From: Lottia gigantea
Taxonomy: Eukaryota; Mollusca; Gastropoda; Lottiidae
DNA: 64,000 nucleotides
Direction of reading: 5' to 3'
Assembly: GCF_000327385.1 (NCBI RefSeq)
Contig: NW_008710536.1
Coordinates: 1,024,678 to 1,088,677, forward strand
Shown in pieces: positions 35,212-47,856 of this stretch (its first letter is position 1; each line of letters opens with the position of its first letter). The translations under genes were made by a program, and so were the position numbers. The notes below the pieces were generated by a model. It did not search any database. It saw nothing but the letters and a program-made list of their open reading frames with translations, and was not told where the DNA came from.

Positions 35212-35490
35212 ATTAAAGAGATTGTAATAAAGTTTTCTAAATTTTGTATGTGTCTCGGGGACACTAATAGCATCAATTTGCACAATTCCAATTTTCAATC
35301 AGACGTCTGTGGTTCTTGCAATTCCACTACAACTGATGGCATCACTAATTGCAAAGGGTATTATGGATAAATCATTAAAAAAATTTTTTTTGGACTTACA
35401 GGAACCACAGACGTCTGATTTAAAATTAGAACCATGCAAATTGATGCTACCAGTGTACCCGATACACATACAAAATTGAGGCACATTATG
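35212..35490. repeat. Fold-back element copy (GGATTATAAAGAGGTTTTCT family)
   Basis: Diverged copy: left end AGATTGTAATAAAGTTTTCT, inner inverted blocks around TTTTCAATCAGACGTCTGTG and its complement at 35405-35425, and the right-side phrase CCCGATACACATACAAAATT. The outer right end is decayed. Confidence 0.65.
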
Positions 35491-36070
35491 TTTCAAAACA
35501 ATTTATGATGACACGTGCAAATTGTGTTGAGCTTAATTTTATTGCAGTGAGCTTACTCCAGAATATTGTCTTGTGTTTGTGATTTCAACAAAATAGCAAT
35601 GATAGGCATAGATAGACATTGTATTGATAACAATAAAAACATGTAGAAGTTTGTTATACAGAGGGTGATTATCAGCAAAATTTAAGGTGGAATTTTCCTA
35701 AACATGTAAGCTTTACATGTAACTGGAATTTTTTTTATCAAGAACGTGTGACTACTCCATTAATTTTATGTGCAATGCAAGTGTATGATGATTAATAAAA
35801 CATGCTATATATTTCAAATTTGTACAAGTTAAAAAGTTTCATACACATATTGTATTGTAATTTGTTGCCCATCAGGTTTGTAAAATACTAATTGTCAAAT
35901 AAAATATAATCACATCACGTCTTAAGCCGAATCATATACACGTGTGGACAGCAAGCAAGGAAAACAGGGCTTTACGCTATTAATTGACAGGATATAGAGT
36001 CCCGTTTATCTCGCATGTTAAAACCCTGTGGTTACGTCAATCTACTTTTCAATTAATATCTCGGGGATAT

Positions 36071-37620
36071 TATAAACTAGTGTCCAAAAGAAACGATACC
36101 ACATGTTTGCAACGACATAAAAGAAAAACTAAACAATGCAGAAGTTTAGGATTGGTGTTATGCTTTTGAGAAATCCTTTCACAACATCTGTACAAAAATT
36201 TCATTTCAATAAAATCTGTACAACCAATATGACAAGCCTTTAAAGATGTTTGGGGTCGAAAAAAGAAAATTTCGTTAGAGCACTGATCACAGAAACAACG
36301 GGAAATGTCACACCACACGTCACAAAGTCAAGTCAATAGCGGGTATGTCCACCGTGAGCATCAATACATGCCAGAACACGCCTACGGACTGATGCCGTCA
36401 AACGTCTGATGACGTTGGGAGTGATTCGTTGCCATTCCTCGAGAAGACATCGTTCCAAGTCTTGGACGTTGACTGGAGGCACACAGCAAAGTCGGATTTG
36501 CCGATCGAGGTGGTCCCATAAGTGCTCGATGGGATTCATGTCCGGTGAACATGCGGGCCATGGCAAAACCTGTACGTTGGCGTTGGCAAGGAAGTTCTGT
36601 GTCAATCTTGCGGTGTGTGGCCTTGCATTGTCATGTTGGAAAAGGAGTCCACGAGGCTGTTGCTGAATAAAGGGCACCACAACAGGCCGTAGGATGTCAT
36701 CAATATAACGCTGTGCAATTAGGTTTCCACGAATTACAACAAGCCTCGTTTTGACGTCACCACATATGCCACCCCAAACCATTAAACCTCCACCTCCAAA
36801 CGACCGGACCTGTTGGATAAAGTTAGGCGCCAAACGTTCACCAAATCGTCGGTATACAAGCTGCCGTCCATCGTTTTTGAAGATGAGGAATCTGCTCTCA
36901 TCAGAGAACATAACACGTGCCCAGTCCCGCCGTTGCCAACGTAGAACTCGCCTGGTCCAGATCAGTCTGTTGTTCCGGTGTCGAGGCGTCAGGAGCGATC
37001 CGCGGTAGGGATGACGTGGCCGGATACCATACTGCCGTAGTCTCCTGTAGACGGTCTGTCGACTGATCCTGTGTCCCAGTGCTGTAGCCGCCGTGGACGT
37101 CGCTGTTACGGTGCGGTTCCTCAGGTGTAATACCCGGATGTACCGAACTTAATGGGGCGTGGTTACTCGTGGTCTTCCACTCCTGGGCCTGTCTGACGTC
37201 TGACCTGTCTGATGTAACCGCTGCATCAACCTGGTGATAGTGATGCGTGCGCAGCCTAACCTTCTGGCGACGTCGACGTGTGTCGCTCCTTGTTGGACCA
37301 TTCCAACGGCTCTCTCTCTCTCGATGGCTGTCAAAAGTGGCATATCTTGTGTTCTTTTTGTTGCTGTGATATCAACGTGTCTGATCAGCCGTTTTATACA
37401 GTTTTTATGCACGTGCAGAACATGCTAGACAGGGAAATGTCACTTTCACGAAATTTACGTTTTTTCCAGGAAGTGATCACGTGTTCCCGGTATTTTTATC
37501 GACTATGCTGTGTTTGGGATGTGCAATACGAATTGGCATGTTTTCATATTAGACAATTCACTTAGTAAAAAACAATTTTGAAAATAAGTTGGTATCGTTT
37601 CTTTTGGACACTAGTTTATA
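36071..37620 (-). mobile_element. Tc1-like DNA transposon
   Basis: Inverted ends of about 31 bp (TATAAACTAGTGTCCAAAAG then AAACGATACCA) at 36071-36101 and 37590-37620 match perfectly, flanked by TA. The element is about 1.55 kb, the usual Tc1 size, and holds one transposase gene on the minus strand. It is visibly richer in G+C than the flanks, which fits arrival from elsewhere. Perfect ends and a nearly intact gene suggest recent activity. Confidence 0.95.
36333..37412 (-). pseudogene. Tc1-family transposase, one in-frame stop
   Basis: Cuts and pastes the element at TA sites. The N-terminal part carries paired helix-turn-helix DNA-binding domains (LTAIERERAVGMVQQGATHV, ARRLGCARITITRLMQRLHQ) and a GRPRVTT linker. 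The C-terminal DDE domain has MFSDESRF, QHDNARPHTA and NPIEHLWD, with 34 residues between the second Asp and the Glu (DD34E). Both parts are in one frame. A single TAA at 37149-37151 just after the GRPRVTT linker interrupts it. The likely start is the inner ATG before PLLTAIERERA. No frameshift was seen. The copy probably cannot make full-length enzyme, but its ends could be mobilised by a relative. Confidence 0.92.
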
Positions 37621-38573
37621 TACAATTCCGCAGATTTCAGATATCACACGTAATACATATTTATTATTAAATCCTGGGGTATTCTCATCATGTTTCATTG
37701 ACTCCAGAATCTCTTATCAAACATATAGTCCAGCTCAATGGTCGTCGGCTGAATTGACCACGTTTGTAGATACGAGTAACACCCCTTTCCCAGAAATTTT
37801 TTTTTTTACCCGAGAATGTTTTGGATATATAATCATCAATGAATATGTTCTTTTAACTCCAGTGGACACTAACAAGTGCAAGTTCAGCTCGAGGAATGCG
37901 TTTTGTCTTACATTTAGTATTGTATATCAGATTTGGCAAAATGATATTTAACCTGTTGCCTACATCATCACTTCTACCATCCAATGGCAAAACCCCAATT
38001 TCCTGTCAAGCATGAGACTTTTTTTCTATTGGCGTAAGTAAATATTCTTGAGAACCCGTAAAAATGAACGAGACGTGACGGCGTATAGGCTTCGAATAAA
38101 GCAGTTAGAGATGAAGGTTTGCTTAAGTGGGTTATATTGTTGGGCTATTAATTTCTTGTAGCAAAACTGTGCAATGTGCAGTATGTTACGCTGGATGAGT
38201 AAGGCAAAATTGTCAAAAAAAATTGCTCACGTAAACGGGGCTAAAAAGCCATTCTTCGCCATTTTCGGGGCGTAGTCTGCATAGTCCCTTAAAATATACA
38301 TATGGCGGAGTATCAAAAAAAGACGAATCGTCAAACGTGGACAATTATATTCTCGAATTTCGATTAGCTTGGCTAAAAAAATCCGTGTGCAATGTCACCA
38401 TTGTCGTCACTATCCACGACGTTTATTTTGGACGTTTGGCTATCTGACACACGTGATAAAATACGCTGCAAAAACGTTAGAACGCAATATGATGGCATAA
38501 CTTGTGGTATTGGGTTGACTGTTTTTAACTTTCCTCAAAATTTACCACGAACTTGTGCATTTCAGTCGCCGTA

Positions 38574-38744
38574 ATGTGTCCCTTTAAAAAAAATAGAGGC
38601 GTAGAAAATGCAAATATTGAAGAAGATTCCGAAAATGCGTTCGATGTCAATGAGAAGAGCCAACTTTTACTAGACAACTCTACAGTCCATAGTGTTGGTG
38701 GTAATAATAATAACGAACTCTTTATTTTTCATGGGTCAAAATAA
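38574..38744 (+). CDS. Possible small protein or first exon, unknown
   Basis: Frame of 56 codons plus stop, beginning MCPFKKNRGVENANIEEDSE and continuing with an acidic, Asn-rich stretch and a dileucine-type KSQLLLD. Such an acidic N-terminal tail with a sorting-like motif would fit the first exon of a membrane protein, but no downstream exons were found and the last 15 codons look like repeat sequence. No family is recognised. Confidence 0.2.
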   Translation: MCPFKKNRGVENANIEEDSENAFDVNEKSQLLLDNSTVHSVGGNNNNELFIFHGSK

Positions 38745-38934
38745 GGCCCTAACATTCAACCCATGGGTTGAAAGTAAAGAAATTTCATAATACCACAAAT
38801 ACACAAGTACATGTATATTAATGGACAGACTATGTTGCTGTAAGGTTTTCTAACTTTGTTATTTATATCTTTTGTCTCTGTAGTTCCGAGAATTTTAGAA
38901 ATAAACCTCACATCGTAAAAGAACTTGTCCATCA

Positions 38935-39055
38935 TTAAAGGATCTTCGAGATAGCTTAATTTTAGTGGAATTGCAAACACCAACAGACTTCTGACTGAAT
39001 GGTGCTAATCGATGGTTTTTGAATGTTCCCGATACATATAAAGAACATACGCCCG
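38935..39055. repeat. Fold-back element fragment
   Basis: Right-half fragment sharing TTTTAGTGGAATTGCAA, the GACTTCTGACTGAATGGTGC region and TTCCCGATACATATAAAG with the other copies. The left part is missing. Confidence 0.5.
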
Positions 39056-39545
39056 CACAACAACTTTGATAATTTTTTTATACAATAAAAGCAGCACGAA
39101 TCACAATGTTTAATCTCACTCAAATGTGAAACTAAAAGACATAGAAATTTGTCACTTTATATTACGCTCACAAACAAAAGCTCAATTCCAAAACAGTTCT
39201 TCTAAATCTGAAAAATGAATACTAATCAATTGATTTTTATCAAAAATGTAGTCTCTTTTTAGTTCACGAATAAATTTTAAATCGTTTTAACTAAGTCAAG
39301 AGAAATAACTCAAAAAAACTGTTCATCGATAAATCGCGAGAATTCGAACTTGTCTAAGGTCTGGTCATTTGAAACGATTCACAGTTCTTCAACGCTTATA
39401 GAGATCGCCGAGTGTTGCCTTATTACTAGATCTTTCTAAAATACTCAATTTGATTCGATTTGTAGATCGTCATGTAAATTCTAATTGGAAATATTGGATC
39501 GCAAAGAGGGTTATTTGAATCGTAAATTGTCGTATACCGCTAAAT

Positions 39546-39850
39546 TTGAGCGTATTCGTGAGCAGCATAGATAAGAGATTTTATTTTTCATCTTATGAAA
39601 TTTGGTGTGATTATTTATATTAATAAGACCTTGGACAATGTTGAATTTTACGATTTTGAAATGAATGGTTTTCGGGTTGTTACCATTGATTAAGTTAAAA
39701 CGCGTCCAAATTTGTTCGTGAGCAGAATAGAGACTAAAGTTTTCATCTGATTTAAATGAAATTTGGTCTGATCATTACTTAGACGTCAATGGCGAGATAG
39801 GTCTGGAGCCTACAGCTGAAACGTTTTGAATTGCTACTGATTATTTCATT
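39546..39850. repeat. Diverged direct repeat of about 150 bp
   Basis: Two related units, each with TTCGTGAGCAGMATAGA, a variable TTTTCATCT stretch and GAAATTTGGTSTGATCATTA-type words. Non-coding; origin unknown. Confidence 0.5.
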
Positions 39851-42317
39851 AATCGCAATAAATAAATGGTAACGTTTTGTATGCGTTTTACCTCAAGGGA
39901 AGTAATTCACTGCAATTTTGTTTGACCACTGTCATTGAGACTACTTATGAAAATATTTTAAATTTAATTATTGCCGATTTCATTAATATGTGTAAATCCA
40001 GTTAATTGTTGGACGTCTGTAAACCACAATAAGACTTCGGAGTATTGTAATTCGAAACTATGCACGTAGGTACATTGTGTGCCTCTCAATATAAGAGAAA
40101 ATCCCACATATCCTTCTGTCTACGTTTTCCTTCCTCCTTACCCAATCTTCTACCCCACTACATTATACACTGTCTATTCAAACCTGTTAACCCTATCAAT
40201 TTCTTCAACCGTCACACTGAACACTTTTCTTCACTGAAAATATACCCTACTCTATGCTCCAACTGTCTGTCTCCACTTACCTTCTCTCTAATCCCCTTGC
40301 CTATTCTTATATTGGGTAATGTTCTTACATTTCTACCCTTTTGCACGTTCTTCCTTTCACCTTGTTCTTCTAGGTATTTTTTTCTTGCGTACATTCATCT
40401 AATTCTTACTTCTCCTACATCTACTTTCAGGTTAGCGCTTATCAACATATTTTTGCCTCTCTACTTCATAGTTAATGTAAGCGGACCACTTTGTTTGAAC
40501 ACTGTAAGCGGACTGCTAGTCAAAATAATCTTATATGCCAACCAATATTTCCTTAAAAATTAGAATTTATCCTTTTTTTCCTTGAACATAATATCGGCAC
40601 GTTTAGGGAAATACATACAATGTAACTTTTTATGAGAGTTGCTCCGACCCACTTTTGGGTCCCTTAGTTTTTCTTAGATTATCACTAAGAACCATTATAG
40701 TCTGATTATACTTAGCTGAACCATCAAGACATTGTCGAATATTGTAGTCCCTGTTGGAGCTGGAGTTGATGGAGAAATGACGTAATTATCTTCAGTGTGC
40801 ATGTTCCGGTCGAATTTGATCGAGTAAACGCAATATGGCGAGACTTTTGACCATATATAGACATTCCATGCTACCATGTATGCCTCCATATAGTGAGTGT
40901 CGGAGCTAGTGAGCTACTAACTATAGTTCAAATATTACGTCACACATGTGTCAACTCTACAAAATATTACAGCGCGGATGTGACTCGAGTCCAACCCGCG
41001 CTCCAATCGAAGTTACCCAGAATTGTTTTGTGGTTAAGTGGTTAGCATAGTCCTATTTACAGCCATATGCACAGAAAACTTGTGATGGAGTGTTTGAATA
41101 TAATATACAAATTCTTGCTTAAAAATTTAACTATTATCTTTTTATTTCATTTTGAAGAAGCAAATGTTGCAAGCAAAAAAAAAAAAAATCATAATGGCAT
41201 TGTCAATTTCCCCTGATTCTTTTTCCTAAAGCATAAACTATGAAATGATTTGGCCCAAAAAATCGATGTAGTTTCCATTTAGTACCATTATGGTTACAAA
41301 AAAAACAATATGATGCTTAATTGATAGAATAAAGCTTGGTAGAAAATATGATTGATAATTAGAACTACTTTATAATAAAGTGTTTTCATAAATTATGAAT
41401 TAATGTTGTAGATCTGACTTTATCTTTTATCTCATCCGCATTTTAATTTCTATCTGATCAAACGTTTATAATATTATATATTCTTCTTAGTGTCATTACT
41501 CCAAAAACTGATCATACACAATCAGTGGGGGCAATCAGTCTCCCGAGACTCTCATAAGTAAAATAGGTAGTAGACTAGCTTAATGGGGAAGATTATAAGG
41601 ATCAGATTAATGTAGCAAAGCAGCTGCAAGCCTCCCAAGAAACGCGTGAGAGAGTTCTTTCTCAAAGAGAATTGACTTATAAACATATAAAAATAATATT
41701 TTTAATTTCGTTAGAATTGAAGTAGAGGTACAATTTGGGGAAACAACCATTTTACACCATTGTACACAATTGAGAAAGTAAAAGTTCATCCAATCTGAGG
41801 GGGACATTGTGGACTATTGGTTCTACAAGTTTATATTGATATATTGTACCCATACAGAAACAGATCATCGAATTGTAGCGACTACTTTGACAGATACAGT
41901 TGAACTAATCTGAGCTCTCACAATTAAGCATGAGCATACTAGAATCATAATTCGGTGACATGTATTGCGTTGACAAGCCAATTCTGACAGTTAAGGCCAA
42001 GATACAAAAATCTGGAAAGTTGTGTCTAATAAGCACAAAAGTACCAAGTTTCTTCTAAATTCAATCTTCAATAGAGATGGCCAATCATAGACGGACGGAC
42101 CAGGCCAGTAGCCAGATTTGATTGTTCGGAGGGTAAGTAATATTTCTGGAGGGGCAATGGTGTATGATCTTTAGTTTCAGTAATGGAGTTGGTTGGTTGT
42201 CAGAATTTGGTTAGGCATAAATTAGACGATGCAATCCCTTACACACAAGTGCTGTTAGCTAATGGACATTATCAGGTGATACGACTGTAATATTATGATT
42301 ATTGATACACAGCTATC

Positions 42318-43279
42318 ATGTGGTTAATTTCACTGTTCTGGGTGTTAAGATGGATAATTTTGGTACATTTGGCACACCGTGCAGGTAGGAAAAGTTGTTG
42401 GTGTTGGTGCTTAGTTACAAGCCAGAATGGATGTTACTTTTCCTATTAAAGCGTTGTTTGCTCACCACATTATGTATGTAGGCTGATACTGCCCTAGCAA
42501 AAGTTTGCCTCATTATAAACTGCATGGCGTTGCATCTTCATTAGACCTACCAAGCGGAAAACAATAAGGCGTAGAATTCCACTTCGTTTCATTTCTAAAT
42601 GTTAGCAAACGCAAGTAATTGTTTTAGCTTTGTTATACTTCATAAGGCTGATAATGTAGTAACAATACTTGTGAAATTGTATAAATTTATCTTTGTGTAT
42701 TTAGTATTTGCTTTTCCTGTTCTGTCTGCGTTTCATCTTCACAGTGTCTAGCTATTACAAACTTCATACTTTATACATTGACTGCAATAGTCACCTCTTT
42801 TGTATCATGGAAATTTGTATATGAAGCGACTTGATTGTATTGTACGCTAGCGATAACAGCCAATCAGAGACAGAGAATTTATGAACACAAAGCCATGATT
42901 TACACAGCCTTTCTGTCGAGAGCTCTCATTAGGACTTTTCGATGACGCACAATCCAAACAATTTGCTGTAAGAATAGTTGAGTTCATATTGCATCGTAAT
43001 AGCCAGACATTCTAAAGATGTCTGAATGAAGGATTGTCAACTCGATATCCCTAACGGATTGTAACAATATATTTTATTTACTACAAAAGATTTATCGTTA
43101 TGATTGGTAAAAATATATACAGATTTTTAAATGAATCAACATTCCGAATTTCAGACACTTGCATATCTTGTCTAAACTATACCCCAATATTTCCTCGTGG
43201 CATTGGTAATACCAGTGGGAAAAATTGCGTATCCATATTGTCCAATCAAAATTGCCCCTGAAATCTTCCAAGCAAAATC

Positions 43280-43318
<39 letters not shown>

Positions 43319-44957
43319 GTTTTATTTCTTTAATTTCAGATTGTGGAAGATTTGTTACCACTGCAATAAAAAAGGTGTCGTATTTTCAGAATGTTGCAAA
43401 AAAAAATCATTTGGTTATTGCTTTAAAATCCGAGACAAAACCTCAATTACATTTATTCAATGACACGTCAAAACTAGGTGTAATATATATTGGGGTTGGA
43501 AATGATTCAAAAGAACTTATCATTGAATCAGATTGTTTGCATAACGTACATACACACACGAGTGATTTAGTTACTCCAACAGAATACACATGGTTATGGA
43601 TAAGATGGACCGGAACACAAATAGAATATGGTACTGGGAAAACTCCTGGTGTAGATTTGGTATATTATACTTCCTTTTCTCAGGATATCAAGTATATTGG
43701 ATTTGCAAAATATGATGGAAACTTTGAATCCCATTGGATAGTTGGTCAAACCGATGAACTAACGAATGGTAAGTGCTATCTACTTATTGTATATTGTATA
43801 TTGTTTATTGTGTAATTGCCAATGTAGCTTTCAATGGTCTGTAAACAAAAGAATAATAAATGGTACATAGGCTACATATGCTAAAAAAAAAAAACAAGTA
43901 CTAACGATCCAAACCACAGAACGAAATACAAAATAACAGTTCGGCAATACATTGATAGCAGCTAACGAACTTTTCGCACGAGGAAGTATATCAATCATAA
44001 TGAGTTTAATTTCAAGGTTTTTTGGTTTGAAAATGAACATCGAATGACCGCTGAAAAATCTCAAACTTTTTTATTACAGAATCTGTATTTAAGAGTAGAA
44101 AGAATAGACGAATTGTAGATATAGCAATCAAACACATTGTAAAGACTTATACAAAATGTGCTCTTATGTGTTTGAATCTGAATGGATGTTATAGCTTCAA
44201 CGTGTCAAAGGCTGGTAGGTAAATCATTGAAAAGCGGCAATGTGCGCATATTATATTACACACACAACGTCCTACACTTATATCTAATTATATATTAGTT
44301 AAAGGTGAACAATTTTTCGTTTAAAAGATTTGTTATCAAAGGAAAAAATAAAGCAAGGATTAATCCATTCCGGCACGGTTCGAGATAATACTTTTGGTTT
44401 TGTCTTTCATTATTTTATCAACTGTCTTAAAATTAGGGTACCCGAAATACGTCTTGCTGATATAGTCTATAGCAGGAAATACTGTTCGGGAATACTTTTT
44501 GGTTTCAAGTTCTTAAGGGTTCTAATTTAGAAAAAGACGACTCGTCAATAATAATAATATAATAATAATAATATTGATTAATATACTCACGACAAAAAAG
44601 GCTAACATTGCGACAGAAATAAGACAGTAATAACCTAGCTTAACAATTCCTGTTCCCAAATGTTGAACCATATCTTTTGATTAATCATGATTCGAGTTGT
44701 GGAGACCCTTTTCTGGAAATAGCAGAACATGACGTCCAATGTTTAACTTTATAAAATTGTTTCTTATAGCTTAAACCATATAGCTCTATTTCGACAAATA
44801 TATCTTTTGAAATAACATTTTTCAATTTATTTCAGTGAATGGGAGGTCTATTTGTGAACTTATCACGAAAGATTTACCAACAGGCGATTGTTACGGTGCA
44901 CTCAACATGAACTGGGAGGGCGACATTCAGGCAGGATGGACAAATTATTATCTTTAA
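42318..44957 (+). CDS. Secreted protein with FAMeT-like (Methyltransf_FA) domain and PAN/apple-like tail
   Basis: Four exons with matching phases: 42318-42384, 43340-43768, 44080-44214, 44836-44957, giving 250 residues. Exon 1 encodes a signal peptide (MWLISLFWVLRWIILVHLAH). Exon 2 is a domain resembling the farnesoic-acid O-methyltransferase family fold: LVIALKSETKPQLHLFND, then IYIGVGNDSKELIIES and WLWIRWTGTQIEYGTG, ending IKYIGFAKYDGN. Exons 3-4 form a short cysteine-rich tail (KCALMCLNLNGCYSFN, CELITKD, GDCYGALN) like a PAN/apple domain. Despite the family name such domains usually lack methyltransferase motifs and occur in extracellular, lectin-like proteins, and no SAM-binding motif is visible here. 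A carbohydrate- or ligand-binding secreted role is inference. Confidence 0.75.
43281..43318. repeat. (ATT)n microsatellite
   Basis: About twelve ATT units, just upstream of the acceptor of exon 2 of the FAMeT-like gene. It reads as poly-Leu or poly-Ile in extended frames and should not be taken as coding. Confidence 0.95.
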
Positions 44958-46009
44958 CAAAATCAAACACTTAAAGAGGAATTCCAGGAACCACATTTTT
45001 TTTTTTTGTAAATTGGAATGGCGAAAATGGATGCTATCAGTATCAGTATAACACAAAAAGAATTAAGTTCACCTAAGTTTTAGTTTAAAAGAATAATACT
45101 TCATTGAATTTCAGTAGTGTCCCTCTATGCTTTGGTATCTCAACTCGTCAATCCTCCTCATGACATCGGTGGCGCTCGATTGGCGAGTCCTGAGCAGGTT
45201 TCGTCTGTTGCAATTTCGGTCTCAATTGAACCCTATATCATCTTGTTTTATTGAACTTCAGGTTGATTCAACTCGAACGTACAGAAGTCAACAATCGAGC
45301 ACCTCCCCCCTTCTGATTTATTTAGTACTGATAAAATCAAATATTATGGTGTAATAGATAAAGTAGTTTTAAGTAAAATATATATTTATAACAGTAGGCC
45401 TACTCACAATATTGATTGCTGAGTGATATAGACATAAATAAAATATTATGATATATGATCATAGACTTAAACATAAATGCATCAAAGACTTTGCGGATAC
45501 TTTGGTCTCATCTTTGACGTTTTGATTTCCACTCATTGGGGCTATAGGAGGGGGGGACTAGACAAATTAGTTACAATCCACTTTATTTTTAAAAAATATT
45601 TGCCCCTAAATGTGTGTTAAAATGCACTAAATCAATTTGATTTTTCAAAAATTTTCTTGGGAGAACCCTCTCAGACGCTAAATTAGAGGCTTGCTGCAAG
45701 AAGCCTCTGCAAAATTTCCGCATATTGATTTCAGCCTTGCCGGTTGACCCCCAACCACCCATCCGCCATTGAGTCTGTCTGCTCCCTATTTGTGGCGCCG
45801 CACAGCTTCCACTTTCCATAGTTTCATTATATAGGACTAATATCATTTGTTACTTCATCTGTTTTCAAGACTAATAACGAACATCCTTAGCACAAAATTA
45901 TAAAAAGATAAAACAAAAAAATACCGAAGGTTTACGATTATAACTAACGATTATTTCCTAATCTGTTGTTGCGTTAAACCGCGACTTATTCTCACAGGCA
46001 GGTTCAATT

Positions 46010-46256
46010 AAAGCAATTATAAAAAGGTTTTCTAAAAAAATTATGTACATCGAGTTCTTGCAAATCCCTTAAAACTAAGTATTTGTTGACGTCACTGATG
46101 GCGAAGAGCCTTGTGTGGCCTTAGTTACGTCATCAAGCACTTAGTTTTAGTGTCACAGACGGCGGAGTGAAAATTGAAATGGTGCAACTTGATGCAATCC
46201 TCGTCTCCGATACACATCAAAATTTAGAAAACCTTTTTTATAATTCCTTTAAGTTC
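46010..46256. repeat. Fold-back element copy (GGATTATAAAGAGGTTTTCT family)
   Basis: Ends AATTATAAAAAGGTTTTCTA and TTAGAAAACCTTTTTTATAATT pair as inverted repeats. The centre holds TTGACGTCACTGATGGCG and a complementary TTACGTCATCAAGCACTTAG. Non-coding, about 247 bp. Confidence 0.75.
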
Positions 46257-46514
46257 TTACTTTTCTTCATTCAGTTTTTATGCAGGTTTTAACTGAATAA
46301 CTAAGACTATGTAGGTTACCAATGTACCAAATAACTGGAAAAGTAAAATTAACTGTTATTGAATGCTAGATTACCTTACAGCTGTAAAATACCAAAGACG
46401 TAGCACAATCTAAGTTAAAATTAGGCAAATGGGGTCGATACGGCCTTGAATACCACATACCTGTGTTATCTTCCTATACGAAACATTAGAGTGACATAAA
46501 CCCCTGAAATCGGC

Positions 46515-47238
46515 AATTCAGAACGACTGAAATATAGTATTCAGAACGACTGAAATATGGTATTCAGAACGACTGAAATATAGTATTCAGAACAACTGAA
46601 ATTCAATATTTAGAACGACTAAAATATAGTATTAAGAACGACTAAAATATAGTATTCAGAACGACTGAAATGTAGTATTCAGAACGACTGAAATATAGTA
46701 TTCAGAACGACTAAAATATAGTATTCAGAACGACTAAAATATAGTATTCAGAACGAATGTAATATAGTATTAAGAACGACTAAAATATAGTATTCAGAAC
46801 GACTGAAATATAGTTTTCAGAATGAATAAAATATAGCATTCAGAACGACTGAAATATAGTATTCAGAACGACTAAAATATAGTATTCAGAACGACTAAAA
46901 TATAGTATTCAGAGCGAATAAAATATGGTATTCAGAACGAATGTAATATAGTATTAAGAACTAATGAAATATAGTATTCAGAACGACTGAAATATAGTAT
47001 TCAGAACGACTGAAATATAGTATTCAGAATGGCTGAAATATAGGATTCAGAACGACTGAAATATAGTATTCAGAACGACTGAAATATAGGATTCAGAATG
47101 GCTGAAATATAGTATTCAGAACGACTGAAACATAGTATTCAGAACGATTGAAATATAGTATTCAGAATGACTGAAATATAGTTTTCAGAACGACTGATCT
47201 ATAGTATTCAGAACGACTGGAATAAGGAATTCAGAACA
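46515..47238. repeat. 23-bp minisatellite
   Basis: About 31 copies of ATTCAGAACGACTGAAATAT followed by AGT, with scattered substitutions. There are no spacers, so it is not CRISPR-like. It lies 0.6 kb beyond the 3' end of the receptor gene. Confidence 0.95.
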
Positions 47239-47856
47239 GTTCAATTGGTTACTAATTAGATAGGTATATTTTGTAAAAGTAGCCTTATCAGAAGAGACAG
47301 GTCTGATTTCTGATAATTTATGGCAATAATAGGCTCTTTGGCTGGGTTTGAGAACTCCACATTCCTTTTAGAATGTCTACATAGGTAACTATGCTGTGTT
47401 TGTATCTTATTAATGAATACTTTTCTTTCTTTGCCTTTAGTTTTATATGAAATAGTTAGATTTGTTATTTACCGATAAGATGGCTGATCTGTCAATCAAA
47501 AATAATCTCAGGAACGTTAATCCGATATCTACACTTTTCATATTCTCGATAAACATATTCATCTGAAATGATTCATTAGGATTTGTCCACTTCATTCCAC
47601 ACCCCTTTTTCAGAGATCACATAGGAAAAAAGTTTTGTTTTCTATTCTTATTATATATTTCAATACATGCTCAATTTAGGTTGAAGTTACAGCTCTTATT
47701 TGCACGGTATTTGAATGGTATTTGCGATAGTGACTTCATAATCTGGTCAAGCTTTTGTGTAAAACTACAAAAGTCGGCCGACAATTCGGAGTGAAAAAAG
47801 AAGCTAGAAAGCTAGAAAGCTCATATTTGACAACTCGTTTGAAAATTCTCAATAAC

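Larger units (their letters stand above)
32016..36070. other. Downstream flank of LARGE up to the Tc1 element
   Basis: The first part is the likely 3' untranslated region. A repeat-like GC-richer patch stands at 33290-33490 (GTGGCGTTGCTATGGAAGG, then pyrimidine/purine-skewed runs) and a fold-back element at 35212-35490. No protein-coding exon was recognised. Short open frames here lack exon borders and family features. Confidence 0.4.
37621..42317. other. Intergenic stretch between the Tc1 element and the FAMeT-like gene
   Basis: No recognised gene. It contains a possible small exon at 38574-38744, a fold-back fragment near 38940-39055, a diverged direct repeat at 39546-39850, and a pyrimidine-rich patch at about 40100-40450. 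That patch gives a long but low-complexity open frame. Confidence 0.4.
44958..47856. other. Intergenic stretch between the FAMeT-like and receptor genes
   Basis: The two genes converge. The stretch contains a fold-back element (46010-46256), the 23-bp minisatellite and a repeat-like patch near 45540-45830. No gene was recognised. Confidence 0.5.

Noticed and set aside
36409-37428. Plus-strand frames opposite the Tc1 transposase
   Set aside because: Shadows of the GC-rich transposase coding strand.
40060-40563. Open frame of 167 codons
   Set aside because: Strongly pyrimidine-rich, low-complexity sequence giving Leu/Phe/Pro/Ser runs. It has no exon borders or family features and looks more like repeat-derived sequence.
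43225-43339. Upstream extension of the FAMeT-like exon 2 frame
   Set aside because: It reads through the ATT microsatellite and the splice acceptor. The signal-peptide exon at 42318 joins in phase instead.
46515-47238. Regular short repeats that could suggest a CRISPR array
   Set aside because: Units are directly adjacent with no unique spacers and the surroundings are animal nuclear DNA, so it is a minisatellite.
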